Notes: generated from the sequence alone by a model not told the origin. Shown: positions 51,076-60,754, counted from the first letter of the stretch. The stretch is 64,000 bases of DNA from Micrococcus sp. (GCA_029961105.1 JASBVO010000013.1:1-64000), one strand, 5' to 3'. Translations and numbers: made by a program.

Positions 51076-53340
51076 ATGAGTTCTTCGGACACCACGACGC
51101 CGGTCCCCGCCTCCCAGCCCGCGCTCGCCCGGGCACCGATCGCCGAACGGCGCCCCGTGCCGCGCGAGCACCACGGCGAGGTCTTCACGGACGACTACGA
51201 CTGGCTGCGGGACAAGGAGTCCGGCGAGGTCATCGCGCACCTCGAGGCGGAGAACGCCTACACGGCCTCCGTCACCGCGGACCAGGAGCCGTTGCGCCGG
51301 GCCATCTTCGGCGAGATCAAGGCCCACACGGTGGAGACGGACCTCTCCGTGCCCTCCCGCAAGGACGACTGGTGGTACTTCGCCCGCACCGAGGAGGGCA
51401 AGCAGTACGGCGTGCACTGCCGGGTCCGGGCGCAGGACACCGGGGACACGGCCGCGGACTGGACCCCTCCGGTGATCGAACCGGGCGTGCCGGTCCCCGG
51501 CGAACAGGTCATCCTGGACGGCAACGCCGAGGCCGAGGGCCACCCCTTCTTCTCCCTCGGCGGCCTGGCCGTGTCCCGGGACGGGAACCTGATGGCCTAC
51601 GCCGTGGACCACACCGGGGACGAGCGCTTCACCCTGCGCATCCGGGACCTGCGCACCGGTCAGGACCTGGCCGACGAGATCCCCGACGTGTCCTACGGGG
51701 TGGTCTTCGACCGCACGGGCACCCGGGTGTTCTACACCGTCCCGGACGAGTCCTGGCGCCCCTACCGCATCCTCGCCCACACCCTGGGCACGCCCAACGA
51801 GCAGGACCAGCTGCTGTTCCAGGAGGACGACCCGGGCATGTGGTCCGGCTTCGGGCTGTCCGCGGACCGCACCGAGCTGGTCGTGTCCATCGGCAACTCC
51901 GAGATCGCCGAGACCCGGGCCCTGGACCTGCCGGAGACCGCCGACGAGCCGCTGGGTGAGCTGCGCGTGCTCGTGGACCGCTCCCTGGGGATGCTGCACG
52001 GCGTGGACCCGGTCACCCTGGACGGGCAGCGGCACTACGTGATCGTCCACAACAAGGACTTCACCACCGAGGAGCCGGGGCACGGCCCGGCACCGGCCCC
52101 GAACAACATGGTCTCCCTGGCCGCCCGCGAGACGGTCACGGACCCGCGGTCCTGGCGCACCGTCGTCGGGCACTCCGACACCACCAAGGTGGACGGCGCC
52201 GCCGTCACCGCCACGCACCTGGCCCTGGGCGTGCGCCGCCAGACGACCCCGCGCACCCTGGTGATGCCGCTGGCCGGGCTGGGCACCGGGCAGCAGGGGC
52301 AGCCGGTGGAGCCGGACTTCGGCGAGGAGCTGTACTCCTGCGAGCTGGCCGGGGCCCCCTACGAGTCGCCGTTCCTGCGGCTGTCCTACACGTCCTGGGT
52401 GACGCCCTCCCAGGTGCTGGACTACGCGGTGGCCGACGGCGCCCTGCACCTGCGCCGGCAGGTCGAGGTGCCCGGCTACGACCCGCAGCAGTACCTCGTG
52501 GAGCGCTGGTGGGCCCCGGCCGAGTCGACCGACCGCCGCGTCACCATCCCGCTGACGGTCATCCGCCGCCGGGACACCGAGTGGAACGGCTCCAACCCCT
52601 GCGTCATCTACGGCTACGGCAGCTACGAGATGTCCATGGACCCGGGCCTGTCCGTGGCGCGGCTGTCCCTGCTGGACCGCGGCGTCGTCTACGTGGTGGC
52701 GCACGTGCGCGGCGGCGGCGAACTGGGCCGCACCTGGTACGAGCACGGCAAGAAGCTGCACAAGAAGAACACCTTCACCGACTTCGTGGACGCGACCCGC
52801 TTCGTGGCGCAGTCCGGCTGGGTGGACCCGGACCGGATCGCCTGCATGGGCGGCTCGGCCGGCGGCCTGCTGATGGGGGCGGTGCTGAACCTGGCCCCCG
52901 AGCTGTACCGGGCCTGCGTGGCCCAGGTGCCGTTCGTGGACGCCCTGACCTCCATCCTGGACCCGGACCTGCCGCTGTCCGCCCTGGAATGGGAGGAGTG
53001 GGGCAACCCGATCACCGATCCGGCGGTGTACCGGTACATGGCGGAGTACGCCCCGTACGAGAACGTGCGGGCCGTGGACTACCCCGCCATCGCCGCCGTG
53101 ACCTCGCTGAACGACACCCGGGTGCTGTACGTGGAGCCGGCCAAGTGGGTCCAGCAGCTGCGCCGCACCGTGACCTCGGACCAGCAGACCCCCCTGGCTG
53201 AGGGAGGATCGCCGATCGTGCTGAAGACCGAGATGGACGGCGGCCACGGCGGGGCCTCGGGACGCTACCGGGCCTGGGAGGACCGCGCCTGGGACTACGC
53301 GTTCCTGCTCACGGCCCTGGGCGCGACCGAGCCGGTGTGA
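51076..53340 (+). CDS. ptrB: oligopeptidase B / S9 prolyl-oligopeptidase family peptidase
   Basis: A 754-residue serine peptidase. The N-terminal 400 residues form the beta-propeller (DDYDWLRDKES near the start). The catalytic domain has YGSYEMSMDP, the oxyanion HVRGGGELGRTWYE, nucleophile Ser in CMGGSAGG, Asp in NDTRVLYVEP and His in GGHGGASGR. The DPDLPLS-EWEEWGNP segment is typical of oligopeptidase B, which cuts after basic residues in short peptides. ATG at 51076 with TTGAAT 7 nt upstream; an ATG at 51067 is less likely. Confidence 0.93.
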   Translation: MSSSDTTTPVPASQPALARAPIAERRPVPREHHGEVFTDDYDWLRDKESGEVIAHLEAENAYTASVTADQEPLRRAIFGEIKAHTVETDLSVPSRKDDWWYFARTEEGKQYGVHCRVRAQDTGDTAADWTPPVIEPGVPVPGEQVILDGNAEAEGHPFFSLGGLAVSRDGNLMAYAVDHTGDERFTLRIRDLRTGQDLADEIPDVSYGVVFDRTGTRVFYTVPDESWRPYRILAHTLGTPNEQDQLLFQEDDPGMWSGFGLSADRTELVVSIGNSEIAETRALDLPETADEPLGELRVLVDRSLGMLHGVDPVTLDGQRHYVIVHNKDFTTEEPGHGPAPAPNNMVSLAARETVTDPRSWRTVVGHSDTTKVDGAAVTATHLALGVRRQTTPRTLVMPLAGLGTGQQGQPVEPDFGEELYSCELAGAPYESPFLRLSYTSWVTPSQVLDYAVADGALHLRRQVEVPGYDPQQYLVERWWAPAESTDRRVTIPLTVIRRRDTEWNGSNPCVIYGYGSYEMSMDPGLSVARLSLLDRGVVYVVAHVRGGGELGRTWYEHGKKLHKKNTFTDFVDATRFVAQSGWVDPDRIACMGGSAGGLLMGAVLNLAPELYRACVAQVPFVDALTSILDPDLPLSALEWEEWGNPITDPAVYRYMAEYAPYENVRAVDYPAIAAVTSLNDTRVLYVEPAKWVQQLRRTVTSDQQTPLAEGGSPIVLKTEMDGGHGGASGRYRAWEDRAWDYAFLLTALGATEPV

Positions 53341-54253
53341 TCCGCCGGGCGGTCAGCGTCACCCCGGCGCTGGCCGCGACGACCAGCACGATCGCCAGGG
53401 TGCGCAGCAGCCCGGACTGCTGGCCGAGCAGCAGCCACCCGAACAGGGCGGCGAAGGCCGGCTCCAGGCTCAGCAGGATGCTGAACACCGCCGGCGGCAG
53501 CCGGCGCAACGCGTTGAGCTCGAGGGAGTAGGGCACCACCGAGGACAGCAGCGCGACCACCAGGCCCAGCCCCAGCAGAGCCGGGTCCGTGACGGCGGCC
53601 GCCGCGCCGGGCGCGCCGAGCGGGAGCACGACGGCGGTGGCCACCACCAGCGCGACGGCCAGTCCCCCGCCGCCCGGCACCAGGGCCCCGACCCGCTTGC
53701 TGGTGAGGATATACGCCGTCCAGAACGCCCCGGCGACCAACGCCAGCACGACGCCGAGCGGGTCCAGCGCCTCGCTGCCGGTGGCGCTGTCCACGGCCAG
53801 CAGGGCCATGCCCGCCAGGGCCACGCCCACCCAGAGTCCGTCCAGCCAGCGCCGGGCGAGGACGGCGGCCAGCACCAGCGGGCCGAGGAACTCGATGGAG
53901 ACCGCGACCCCCAGCGGGATCCGCTCGATCGCGGCGTAGAACGTCCCGTTCATGGCCCCCATCGAGATCCCGAACAGGACCACCGCGAGCCACTGCGCGC
54001 GCGTCCACGCCCGCACCCGCGGCCGGACGATGGCCAGCAGCACCACCGCTGCCAGGCCCAGCCGCAACGCGGTCACGCCCCACGAGCCCAGGACCGGGAA
54101 CAGCTGCACGGCCACCGCCGCGCCGAACTGAAGGGAGACGCAGGCGCCGATCACCAGCGCGACACCGGTGGCCAGGGAGCGCGGGGCGAGTCCGGCGGCA
54201 CGAGGAGGCGGCCCGGGCGTGATGACGGGCAGCGGGTTGGTCGAGGGGCTCAC
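53309..54253 (-). CDS. EamA-family transporter, RhtA-like
   Basis: A 314-residue protein with ten hydrophobic helices and two EamA repeats. GAMNGTFYAAIERIPLGVAVSIEFLGPL resembles RhtA threonine/homoserine exporters. The GTG start lies 6 nt after GAGAAT. Its last 32 nt overlap convergently with ptrB. The substrate is inferred only. Confidence 0.85.
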   Translation of the reverse strand: MSPSTNPLPVITPGPPPRAAGLAPRSLATGVALVIGACVSLQFGAAVAVQLFPVLGSWGVTALRLGLAAVVLLAIVRPRVRAWTRAQWLAVVLFGISMGAMNGTFYAAIERIPLGVAVSIEFLGPLVLAAVLARRWLDGLWVGVALAGMALLAVDSATGSEALDPLGVVLALVAGAFWTAYILTSKRVGALVPGGGGLAVALVVATAVVLPLGAPGAAAAVTDPALLGLGLVVALLSSVVPYSLELNALRRLPPAVFSILLSLEPAFAALFGWLLLGQQSGLLRTLAIVLVVAASAGVTLTARRITPARSRPGP

Positions 54254-54376
54254 CGATCCATTCTCTCCCGCGGTGCCGCGTCAAGCCCTGACACTTGAAC
54301 TCTTCAGGCCGGGGCGGTCCGCAGGAATTCACCCGCAGGCAATGCGGGTTTCACGGCGCCGGGCTTCACTGTGCGC

Positions 54377-56023
54377 ATGGAAACCCTCCCGACGCCGGAC
54401 CGTCGCACCCTGCTCAAGGGCGCCGCCGCGGCTGCACTCGCCACCACCCTGCCCACCGCCCTCACCGCCGGACCGGCTGCCGCCGCCCCGGCCGTGGCCA
54501 CCCGCCGTTCCGCGGCCCGCCTGACCCTGCCCTCCGGGATCCAGACCGGTGACGTCACCTCCCACTCCGCCGTCCTGTGGTCCCGCGCCTCGGGCCAGGG
54601 CCGCCTGCATGCCGTCCTGCACGCCCTCGACTCCGACGGCGACCGCCTGCGGTCCGGGGGCCGGCGTCGTGGTCATGGGGCCGGCCGGGACGGCGAGCCG
54701 ATCCGCCTGCGCGGCCCGTGGGCCACCGCGGACACCGACTTCACCGCGCGCATCCAGGCCGAGGGCCTGCCCTCCGGCACCGCGTTCGACCTGGAGCTGT
54801 TCTTCGAGGACGAGCACGGCCGCCGCAGCGAGCTCGGCACCGGCCGCTTCAGCACCGCCCCGGGCCGCCGCTCGGACGGCGCGCAGAGCTTCGTCTGGAC
54901 GGCGGACACCGCCGGCCAGGGATACGGCATCAACCCCGACGTCGGGGGCATGTTCGGCTACGAGACCATGCGCTCGTTCCAGCCGGACTTCTTCCTGCAC
55001 GCCGGGGACACCGTCTACGCCGACGGCCCGATCTCCGAGACCATGGCCGAGCCGGACGGCACCATCTGGCGCAACGTCGTCACCGATGAGGTGGCCAAGG
55101 TGGCCGAGACCCTGCGCGAATTCCGCGGCCGCCACAGGTACAACCTGATGGACGCCAACGTGCGGGCCATGTACGCGGAGGTCCCGGTCATCGCCACCTG
55201 GGACGACCACGAGACCACCAACAACTGGTGGGCCGGCGAGGTGCTCACCGACGAGCGCTACACCGTCCGGGACGTCAACACCCTCGCCGCCCGCGGACGC
55301 CGCGCCTGGCAGGAGTACATGCCGATCGCCGACCGCCGCGCCATGTCCCGGGGCAACGGCTTCGGGCCGGCCCGCATCTACCGCAAGATCGAGCGCGGGC
55401 CCGAGCTGGACGTGTTCGTGCTGGACATGCGCACGCACAAGGGCGAGAACACGGACGGCCTGGAACGGCACGCGACGGAGATCCTCGGCGAGGAGCAGCT
55501 CCAGTGGCTGCTGCGGGGACTCAAGACCTCGAAGGCCACCTGGAAGGTCATCCTGGCGGACCTGCCCCTGGGCATCATCGTCCCGGACGGCAAGGGCCAG
55601 GAGTCCATCTCCAACGCCGACCACGGCAAGCCGCTCGGCCGCGAGCTGGAACTGGCCCGGCTGCTGTCCGGCATCAAGCGGCAGCACAGCCGCAACGTCG
55701 TGTTCCTGACCGGCGACGTGCACTACTGCGCGGCCCACCACTACTCCCCCGAGCGGGCCCAGTTCAAGGACTTCAACCCCTTCTGGGAGTTCGTGGCCGG
55801 TCCGATCAACGCCGGGTCCTTCGGACCGAACGAGATGGACCACACCTTCGGTCCCCACGTGGACTTCCAGAAGGCCGGCCCGGCGATGGGCTCGCCGCGC
55901 GACGGCACGGGGCAGTTCTTCGGACGCGTCCAGGTGGCCCCGGAGGGCGAGGAGTTCACGGTCGAGCTGATCGACGCGAACGGCACCGTGCAGTACACCC
56001 GCACGCTCACTCCGGAACGCTGA
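54377..56023 (+). CDS. phoD: PhoD-type alkaline phosphatase
   Basis: A 548-residue exported phosphatase with a Tat-like signal (DRRTLLKGAAAAALATTLP, residues 8-26) and the metallophosphatase body: FVWTADTAGQGYG, HAGDTVYADGP, TWDDHETTNNWW and LTGDVHYCAAHHY, supplying the Fe/Ca ligands. It hydrolyses phosphodiesters and esters outside the cell, for example teichoic acid. ATG at 54377, with a GTG at 54371. TTCAC units at 54328 and 54350, spaced 22 bp, might be part of a degenerate PHO box, weaker than that of phoX. No ribosome site is seen. Confidence 0.92.
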   Translation: METLPTPDRRTLLKGAAAAALATTLPTALTAGPAAAAPAVATRRSAARLTLPSGIQTGDVTSHSAVLWSRASGQGRLHAVLHALDSDGDRLRSGGRRRGHGAGRDGEPIRLRGPWATADTDFTARIQAEGLPSGTAFDLELFFEDEHGRRSELGTGRFSTAPGRRSDGAQSFVWTADTAGQGYGINPDVGGMFGYETMRSFQPDFFLHAGDTVYADGPISETMAEPDGTIWRNVVTDEVAKVAETLREFRGRHRYNLMDANVRAMYAEVPVIATWDDHETTNNWWAGEVLTDERYTVRDVNTLAARGRRAWQEYMPIADRRAMSRGNGFGPARIYRKIERGPELDVFVLDMRTHKGENTDGLERHATEILGEEQLQWLLRGLKTSKATWKVILADLPLGIIVPDGKGQESISNADHGKPLGRELELARLLSGIKRQHSRNVVFLTGDVHYCAAHHYSPERAQFKDFNPFWEFVAGPINAGSFGPNEMDHTFGPHVDFQKAGPAMGSPRDGTGQFFGRVQVAPEGEEFTVELIDANGTVQYTRTLTPER

Positions 56024-56050
56024 GCGCCGGGGGCCGGGAGCCGGGCCGGG

Positions 56051-56761
56051 TCAGTGCCGGCGAGCGTCCAGCTTCGCCCGCACCGACTCCAGCTCGGCCT
56101 CGGTCACCCCGTGCGCCAGGAGCAGCCCGGCGACCGCCGCGGCGTCCGGCCAGCAGGAGATGAACTCCTCCAGGGCCTCGAGGCGTCCGGCGAGGAACTC
56201 CTCGAGTTCCGCACCGCTCAGGTGCCGCTCGTGGGGGTGACGCACGGGGCTGATCCGGTGCCAGTCGTTGATCCCCCGTGCGCCGGCGTCGTACTGCGGG
56301 ACGACCAGGTCACGCCGCCCGGCCAGCAGGAGCAGCAGCGTGACCACGAGCCCGGTCCGGTCCCGGCCGGCCGAGCAGTGCAGCACCACCGCGCCGGGGG
56401 CCGCCGCGATCGCGCTGAACACCCGCGCCAGCCGGTCCGGGAAGTACCGCAGGTTGGACGGATAGTACCGCGGGTGGTTGGGGTACGGCGCGCCGGCGGC
56501 GAGCGCCGGAGCCATGTACTCCGCCACGTCCTGGTCCTCCACCGGGCAGTGCACGACGTCGATGCCCGCCCGGGCGGCATCGTCCACCGTCGGGTCGGTG
56601 GGCCGGCGGGTGCGTTCGGGGGCATTGCGCAGGTCGATCACCGTGGTCACGCCGTCCTCGCGCAGGCCACGCCAGCCGTCCTCCGTCAGCCATTCCTGCC
56701 GGCCCATCCGGTAGATGAGGCCCAGCACGTGGTGGGCGTTCACCGCTCCGTCCCAGTTCAT
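56051..56761 (-). CDS. protein-tyrosine phosphatase (DSP/Siw14-like)
   Basis: A 236-residue phosphatase with the P-loop HCSAGRDRTG (nucleophile Cys129). The N-terminal IDLRNAPER and the general-acid loop HCPVEDQD fit the atypical tyrosine-phosphatase group related to MptpB of mycobacteria. Substrates may be phosphoproteins or phosphoinositides. ATG at 56761, with CACAGT 6 nt upstream; the longer frame to 56776 adds 5 residues. Confidence 0.85.
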   Translation of the reverse strand: MNWDGAVNAHHVLGLIYRMGRQEWLTEDGWRGLREDGVTTVIDLRNAPERTRRPTDPTVDDAARAGIDVVHCPVEDQDVAEYMAPALAAGAPYPNHPRYYPSNLRYFPDRLARVFSAIAAAPGAVVLHCSAGRDRTGLVVTLLLLLAGRRDLVVPQYDAGARGINDWHRISPVRHPHERHLSGAELEEFLAGRLEALEEFISCWPDAAAVAGLLLAHGVTEAELESVRAKLDARRH

Positions 56762-56789
56762 GACACCACTGTGCACCGTCCGGCCCGAT

Positions 56790-56819
56790 TTGATCGACTC
56801 CGCCCGGCCCCGTTAGGGT
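56790..56819 (+). promoter_or_regulatory. promoter of the ProP-like gene
   Basis: TTGATC (56790-56795) and TAGGGT (56814-56819) separated by 18 bp, the best -35/-10 pair in the window. It would give a leader of about 150 nt that holds two hairpins (about 56896-56917 and 56941-56956), the second just before the AGGAAG site at 56965-56970. Confidence 0.55.
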
Positions 56820-56978
56820 CAGGCGACTGACACCCCCAGGTGGGCGGCCGATGCACGATCCCGGCCGCCGTCCTCCCCGGACCCGACTCCCGCGCCCCCA
56901 GGACCTCACGCCTGGGCCTACCGCCGGATCGGCCCTGGAACACCCCTGACGGGGTGAACCACACAGGAAGCGACCCTC

Positions 56979-58583
56979 GTGTCCAGCACTCCGCACCAGT
57001 CCTCCGTCCGCAATCGCTTCTCGAGGCCGAGCCGGCCGCCCCGGAAGAAGACGCCCGCGGCGGCCATCCGCAAGGCCACCGCCGCCTCCGCGCTCGGCAA
57101 CGCGACCGAGTGGTACGACTACGGCGTCTACGCCGTGGCCACGGCGTACATCACCCAGCACTTCTTCCCCGGTGAGCAGGGCATGCTGCTGACACTGGCC
57201 ACCTTCGCCGTCTCGTTCCTGGTGCGCCCGCTGGGCGGGCTGGTCTGGGGGCCGCTCGGTGACCGGATCGGGCGCAAGGGCATCCTGGCGCTGACCATCC
57301 TGCTGATGTCCGGGGCCACGTTCCTGATCGGCGTGCTGCCGACCTTCGAGCAGGTCGGCGTGCTGGCCCCCGTGCTGCTGATCGTGCTGCGCATGGTCCA
57401 GGGCTTCTCCACCGGCGGTGAGTACGGCGGCGCGGCCACGTACATGTCCGAGTACGCCCCGGACCGCCGCCGCGGCTTCCTCGGCTCCTTCCTGGAGTTC
57501 GGCACCCTCGGCGGCTTCGCCCTGGGCACGGCCATCATGCTGCTGCTCGAGCTGCTGCTGTCCCCGGAGCAGATGAGCGCCTGGGGCTGGCGGCTGCCCT
57601 TCCTGCTCGCCGCCCCGATGGGGCTGATCGGCTTCTACCTGCGGTCCAAGCTGGACGACACCCCGGTGTACGAGGAGATGAACGGCGACGCCCCGGCCAC
57701 GGAGACCGCGCCGCCTGCCGAGTCGGTCGAGGCTCCGTCGCTGGCCGAGCTGTTCCGCAGGCACTGGAGGCCGATGCTGGTGATGACCGGACTGGTCATC
57801 TCCGTGAACGTGGTCAACTACACGCTGCTGTCCTACATGCCCACGTACCTGGAGCAGCAGATCGGACTGCCGGCCTCGGCCGGGCTGGCCGTCATCCTCA
57901 TCGGCGAGATCGCCATGATGGCGCTGATGCCCTGGAGCGGCGGGCTGTCCGACAGGTTCGGCCGCAAGCCGTCCTGGTACTTCTCCCTGGGCGGGATCAT
58001 CCTGCTGGCCATCCCCATGTTCATGCTCATGGGCATGGACTTCGGGCTGGCGATCCTCGGCTTCGCCGTGCTGGGCCTGCTCTACATCCCGCAGCTGTCC
58101 ACCATCACCGCCACCTTCCCGGCGATGTTCCCCACCCAGGCGCGGTTCTCCGGCTTCGCGATCACCTACAACATCGCCACCTCGATCTTCGGCGGGACCG
58201 CGGCGCTGGTGAACGAGTGGGCCATCGGGGTCACCGGGGACATCCGCTTCCCGGCGTACTACATGATGGCCGCCTGCGCGGTCGGCCTGGTCAGCGTGTG
58301 GTTCATGCGCGAGACCGCCGGGGCCTCCCTGCGTGGCTCGGAGATCCCGGGCGCCGTCGGCTCGGCCGTGGTCCCGGGCTCCCCCGCCGAGACGGCGCTG
58401 GAGCAGGGCCGCCAGCCCGAGCAGCGGTCCATGGAGGAGGACGTGATGCTCGCCGTGGCCGCCGAGGCCAGGGAGGCGGCCGCCACCGGCCGGGGCGGCG
58501 TGGCCGTGCACCACGACGATCACCACGAGCACGACGACGACGTGCCGGACCCGGACGAGAGGGTGACGACCCCGGCTGGCTAG
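56979..58583 (+). CDS. MFS transporter, ProP/metabolite:H+ symporter type
   Basis: A 534-residue MFS protein starting at GTG with AGGAAG 8 nt before it. GNATEWYDYGVYA, GDRIGRKGIL, RMVQGFSTGGEYGGAATYMSEYAP and the second-half GGLSDRFGRKPSW mark the metabolite:H+ symporter group that contains ProP (proline/glycine betaine). The 75-residue C-terminal tail is long and ends in a His/Asp-rich cluster (VHHDDHHEHDDD). ProP proteins use a C-terminal tail in osmosensing, but that tail is a coiled coil, whereas this one looks metal-binding. The stop codon TAG is also the start of the menB -10 box. Confidence 0.85.
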   Translation: MSSTPHQSSVRNRFSRPSRPPRKKTPAAAIRKATAASALGNATEWYDYGVYAVATAYITQHFFPGEQGMLLTLATFAVSFLVRPLGGLVWGPLGDRIGRKGILALTILLMSGATFLIGVLPTFEQVGVLAPVLLIVLRMVQGFSTGGEYGGAATYMSEYAPDRRRGFLGSFLEFGTLGGFALGTAIMLLLELLLSPEQMSAWGWRLPFLLAAPMGLIGFYLRSKLDDTPVYEEMNGDAPATETAPPAESVEAPSLAELFRRHWRPMLVMTGLVISVNVVNYTLLSYMPTYLEQQIGLPASAGLAVILIGEIAMMALMPWSGGLSDRFGRKPSWYFSLGGIILLAIPMFMLMGMDFGLAILGFAVLGLLYIPQLSTITATFPAMFPTQARFSGFAITYNIATSIFGGTAALVNEWAIGVTGDIRFPAYYMMAACAVGLVSVWFMRETAGASLRGSEIPGAVGSAVVPGSPAETALEQGRQPEQRSMEEDVMLAVAAEAREAAATGRGGVAVHHDDHHEHDDDVPDPDERVTTPAG

Positions 58584-58586
58584 ACT
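58581..58586 (+). promoter_or_regulatory. -10 box of menB overlapping an upstream stop codon
   Basis: TAGACT: TAG is the stop of the ProP-like gene, and the box ends 7 nt before the menB GTG. Confidence 0.6.
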
Positions 58587-58593
58587 CGGCCGG

Positions 58594-59556
58594 GTGAGCA
58601 CTGCAGAACACCCCGACCTCCCGGCCCGCGTCTCCGACGTCTTCGACCCGACCCGCTGGCGCGTGGTGGACGGATTCGACTTCGAGGACATCACCTACCA
58701 CCGGCAGGTCGAGCGCGATGCGTCCGGCGCCGTCGTCACGGACCTGGGCACCGTGCGGATCGCCTTCGACCGCCCGGAGGTGCGCAACGCCTTCCGCCCC
58801 GGCACGGTGGACGAGCTCTACCGCGCCCTGGACCACGCCCGGATGACCCCGGACGTCGGCTGCATCCTGCTCACCGGCAACGGCCCCTCCCCCAAGGACG
58901 GCGGGCACTCCTTCTGCTCCGGCGGGGACCAGCGCATCCGCGGCCGGGACGGCTACCGCTACGCGGAGGGGGAGACCGCGGAGACGATCGACCCGGCGCA
59001 GGCCGGGCGCCTGCACATCCTGGAGGTCCAGCGGCTGATGCGCACCACGCCCAAGCCGATCATCGCCGTCGTGAACGGCTGGGCCGCCGGCGGCGGGCAC
59101 TCGCTGCACGTGGTCGCGGACCTGACCATCGCCTCGCGTCAGCACGGGAGGTTCAAGCAGACCGACGCCACCGTCGGGTCCTTCGACGCCGGCTACGGCT
59201 CGGCGCTGCTGGCCCGCCACATCGGGCAGAAGAACGCCCGGGCCATCTTCTTCCTGGCACGCGAGTACTCCGCCGAGCAGATGGTCCAGATGGGCGCCGT
59301 CAACGAGGCCGTGGACCACGAGCGCCTCGAGGAGGTCGCCCTGGAATACGCCGCGGACATCAACCGCCAGTCCCCGCAGGCCATCCGGATGCTCAAGTTC
59401 GCGTTCAACCTGGCCGACGACGGCATGGCCGGCCAGCAGGTCTTCGCCGGCGAGGCCACCCGGATGGGCTACATGACCGACGAGGCCGTGGAGGGCCGGG
59501 ACGCGTTCCTGCAGAAGCGGGACCCGGACTGGTCCTCCTTCCCGTACTACTTCTGA
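58594..59556 (+). CDS. menB: 1,4-dihydroxy-2-naphthoyl-CoA synthase
   Basis: A 320-residue crotonase-fold enzyme closing the second ring from o-succinylbenzoyl-CoA. Visible: RPEVRNAFRPGTVDEL, SGGDQRIRGRDGY (CoA oxyanion and substrate loop), NGWAAGGGHSLHVVADLTIA, DATVGSFDAGYG with catalytic Asp/Tyr region and AREYSAEQMVQMGAVN. Start GTG at 58594, leaderless by position. menE follows with a TGATG overlap. Confidence 0.95.
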   Translation: MSTAEHPDLPARVSDVFDPTRWRVVDGFDFEDITYHRQVERDASGAVVTDLGTVRIAFDRPEVRNAFRPGTVDELYRALDHARMTPDVGCILLTGNGPSPKDGGHSFCSGGDQRIRGRDGYRYAEGETAETIDPAQAGRLHILEVQRLMRTTPKPIIAVVNGWAAGGGHSLHVVADLTIASRQHGRFKQTDATVGSFDAGYGSALLARHIGQKNARAIFFLAREYSAEQMVQMGAVNEAVDHERLEEVALEYAADINRQSPQAIRMLKFAFNLADDGMAGQQVFAGEATRMGYMTDEAVEGRDAFLQKRDPDWSSFPYYF

Positions 59557-60734
59557 TGCCCCTCACCGACGCCCGGCTCGCCGCCGCCCGTGCCGCCCTC
59601 GCCGCCGCGCTGGAGGGGTCCGGGCCGCCGGTGGAGTTCACCGCGGACGGGCGGGTGCTCCCCCGCCCCGAGGCCACCGACCCGGCGCGCGGGGGCTCGG
59701 CCGGCGTCGTCGCGGTGGTCCGGACCTCCGGCTCCACCGGCACCCCCAAGCAGACCCTGCTCACCGGTGATGCCCTGGCCGCCTCCGCCGCCGCCACGGC
59801 CGCGCGCATCGGCGGTAAGGGGCAGTGGCTGCTGGCGGTCGGGCTGCAGTTCGTGGCCGGACTGGCCGTGCTCTCCCGGTCCCTGCACGCCGGGACCACG
59901 CCCGTGCCCACCGCCCCCGGCCCGTTCACGCCCCGCGGCTTCGCCGAGGCCACGGACCGGTTGGAGCGTGGCACCGGGTTCCGCGCCGTCTCCCTCGTCC
60001 CCACCCAGCTCGCCCGCCTGCTGGCCCCCGACGCCGGCCCGGCCGTGGACGCGCTGCGCACCTTCGACGCCGTGCTGGTCGGCGGCGCCCGGGTGCCCGA
60101 GGCCGTGCGCGCGGCGGCGGCGGACGCGCGCATCGCCCTGCACCTGACCTACGGCATGAGCGAGACCTGCGGCGGCTGCGTCTACGACGGCGTGCCGCTG
60201 GACGGCGTCACCGCCGGCCTGGTCGACGGGGACACCCCCCGGCTGCGGCTGGCCGGCCCCATGGTCGCGGCCGGCTACCTCGACGACCCGGACCGCACGG
60301 CCGCCCACTTCCGGGTGGACGGTGAACGGCGCTGGTACCTCACCGAGGACACCGGCACCGTCGAGGGCGCCCCCGGACACCAGCGCCTCACCGTGACCGG
60401 CCGCGTGGACGACGTCATCATCACCGGCGGGGTGAAGGTCTCCGCGGCGCGGGTGCAGGCGGTGCTGGAGTCCCTGCCCGGCGTCCGCGCCGCCTTCGTC
60501 GGCGGGGTCCCCGACGACGAGTGGGGCCAGCGCGTCTGCGCCGCCGTGGCGCTGGAGCCCGGCGCGCCCGCCCGCTGGGACGAGTCCGCCGCCCGCCAGG
60601 CGGTCCGCTCCGCGCTCGGCCCGCCCGCGGTCCCCAAGCAGTGGGGGGTGCTGGCGGAGCTGCCGCTGCTGCCCAACGGCAAGGTCGACCGGCAGGCGCT
60701 GCTGGCCGGCTTCGCCGCACCACGTCCCGACTGA
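59556..60734 (+). CDS. menE: o-succinylbenzoate-CoA ligase
   Basis: A 392-residue short member of the acyl-CoA synthetase family that activates o-succinylbenzoate. The AMP-binding P-loop RTSGSTGTPKQTLLT, LTYGMSETCGGCVYDG, TEDTGTV, GRVDDVIITGGVKVSAARV and the C-terminal catalytic lysine in LPNGKVDRQALL are present. It overlaps menB by 1 nt. Palindromic repeat copy 2 lies 20 nt after its stop. Confidence 0.93.
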   Translation: MPLTDARLAAARAALAAALEGSGPPVEFTADGRVLPRPEATDPARGGSAGVVAVVRTSGSTGTPKQTLLTGDALAASAAATAARIGGKGQWLLAVGLQFVAGLAVLSRSLHAGTTPVPTAPGPFTPRGFAEATDRLERGTGFRAVSLVPTQLARLLAPDAGPAVDALRTFDAVLVGGARVPEAVRAAAADARIALHLTYGMSETCGGCVYDGVPLDGVTAGLVDGDTPRLRLAGPMVAAGYLDDPDRTAAHFRVDGERRWYLTEDTGTVEGAPGHQRLTVTGRVDDVIITGGVKVSAARVQAVLESLPGVRAAFVGGVPDDEWGQRVCAAVALEPGAPARWDESAARQAVRSALGPPAVPKQWGVLAELPLLPNGKVDRQALLAGFAAPRPD

Positions 60735-60754
60735 CTCCCCGCCCCCCTCTCCTC

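Noticed and set aside
49435..53247. 1270-codon minus-strand frame opposite the NCS2 permease and ptrB
   Set aside because: Spans two well-supported genes on the other strand and translates to repetitive His/Gly/Asp/Gln sequence typical of shadows.
54328..54370. PHO box before phoD
   Set aside because: TTCAC units occur at 54328, 54350 and 54365, but only the first two fit an 11-bp period (22 bp apart) and the intermediate unit is missing; too weak to list as a site.
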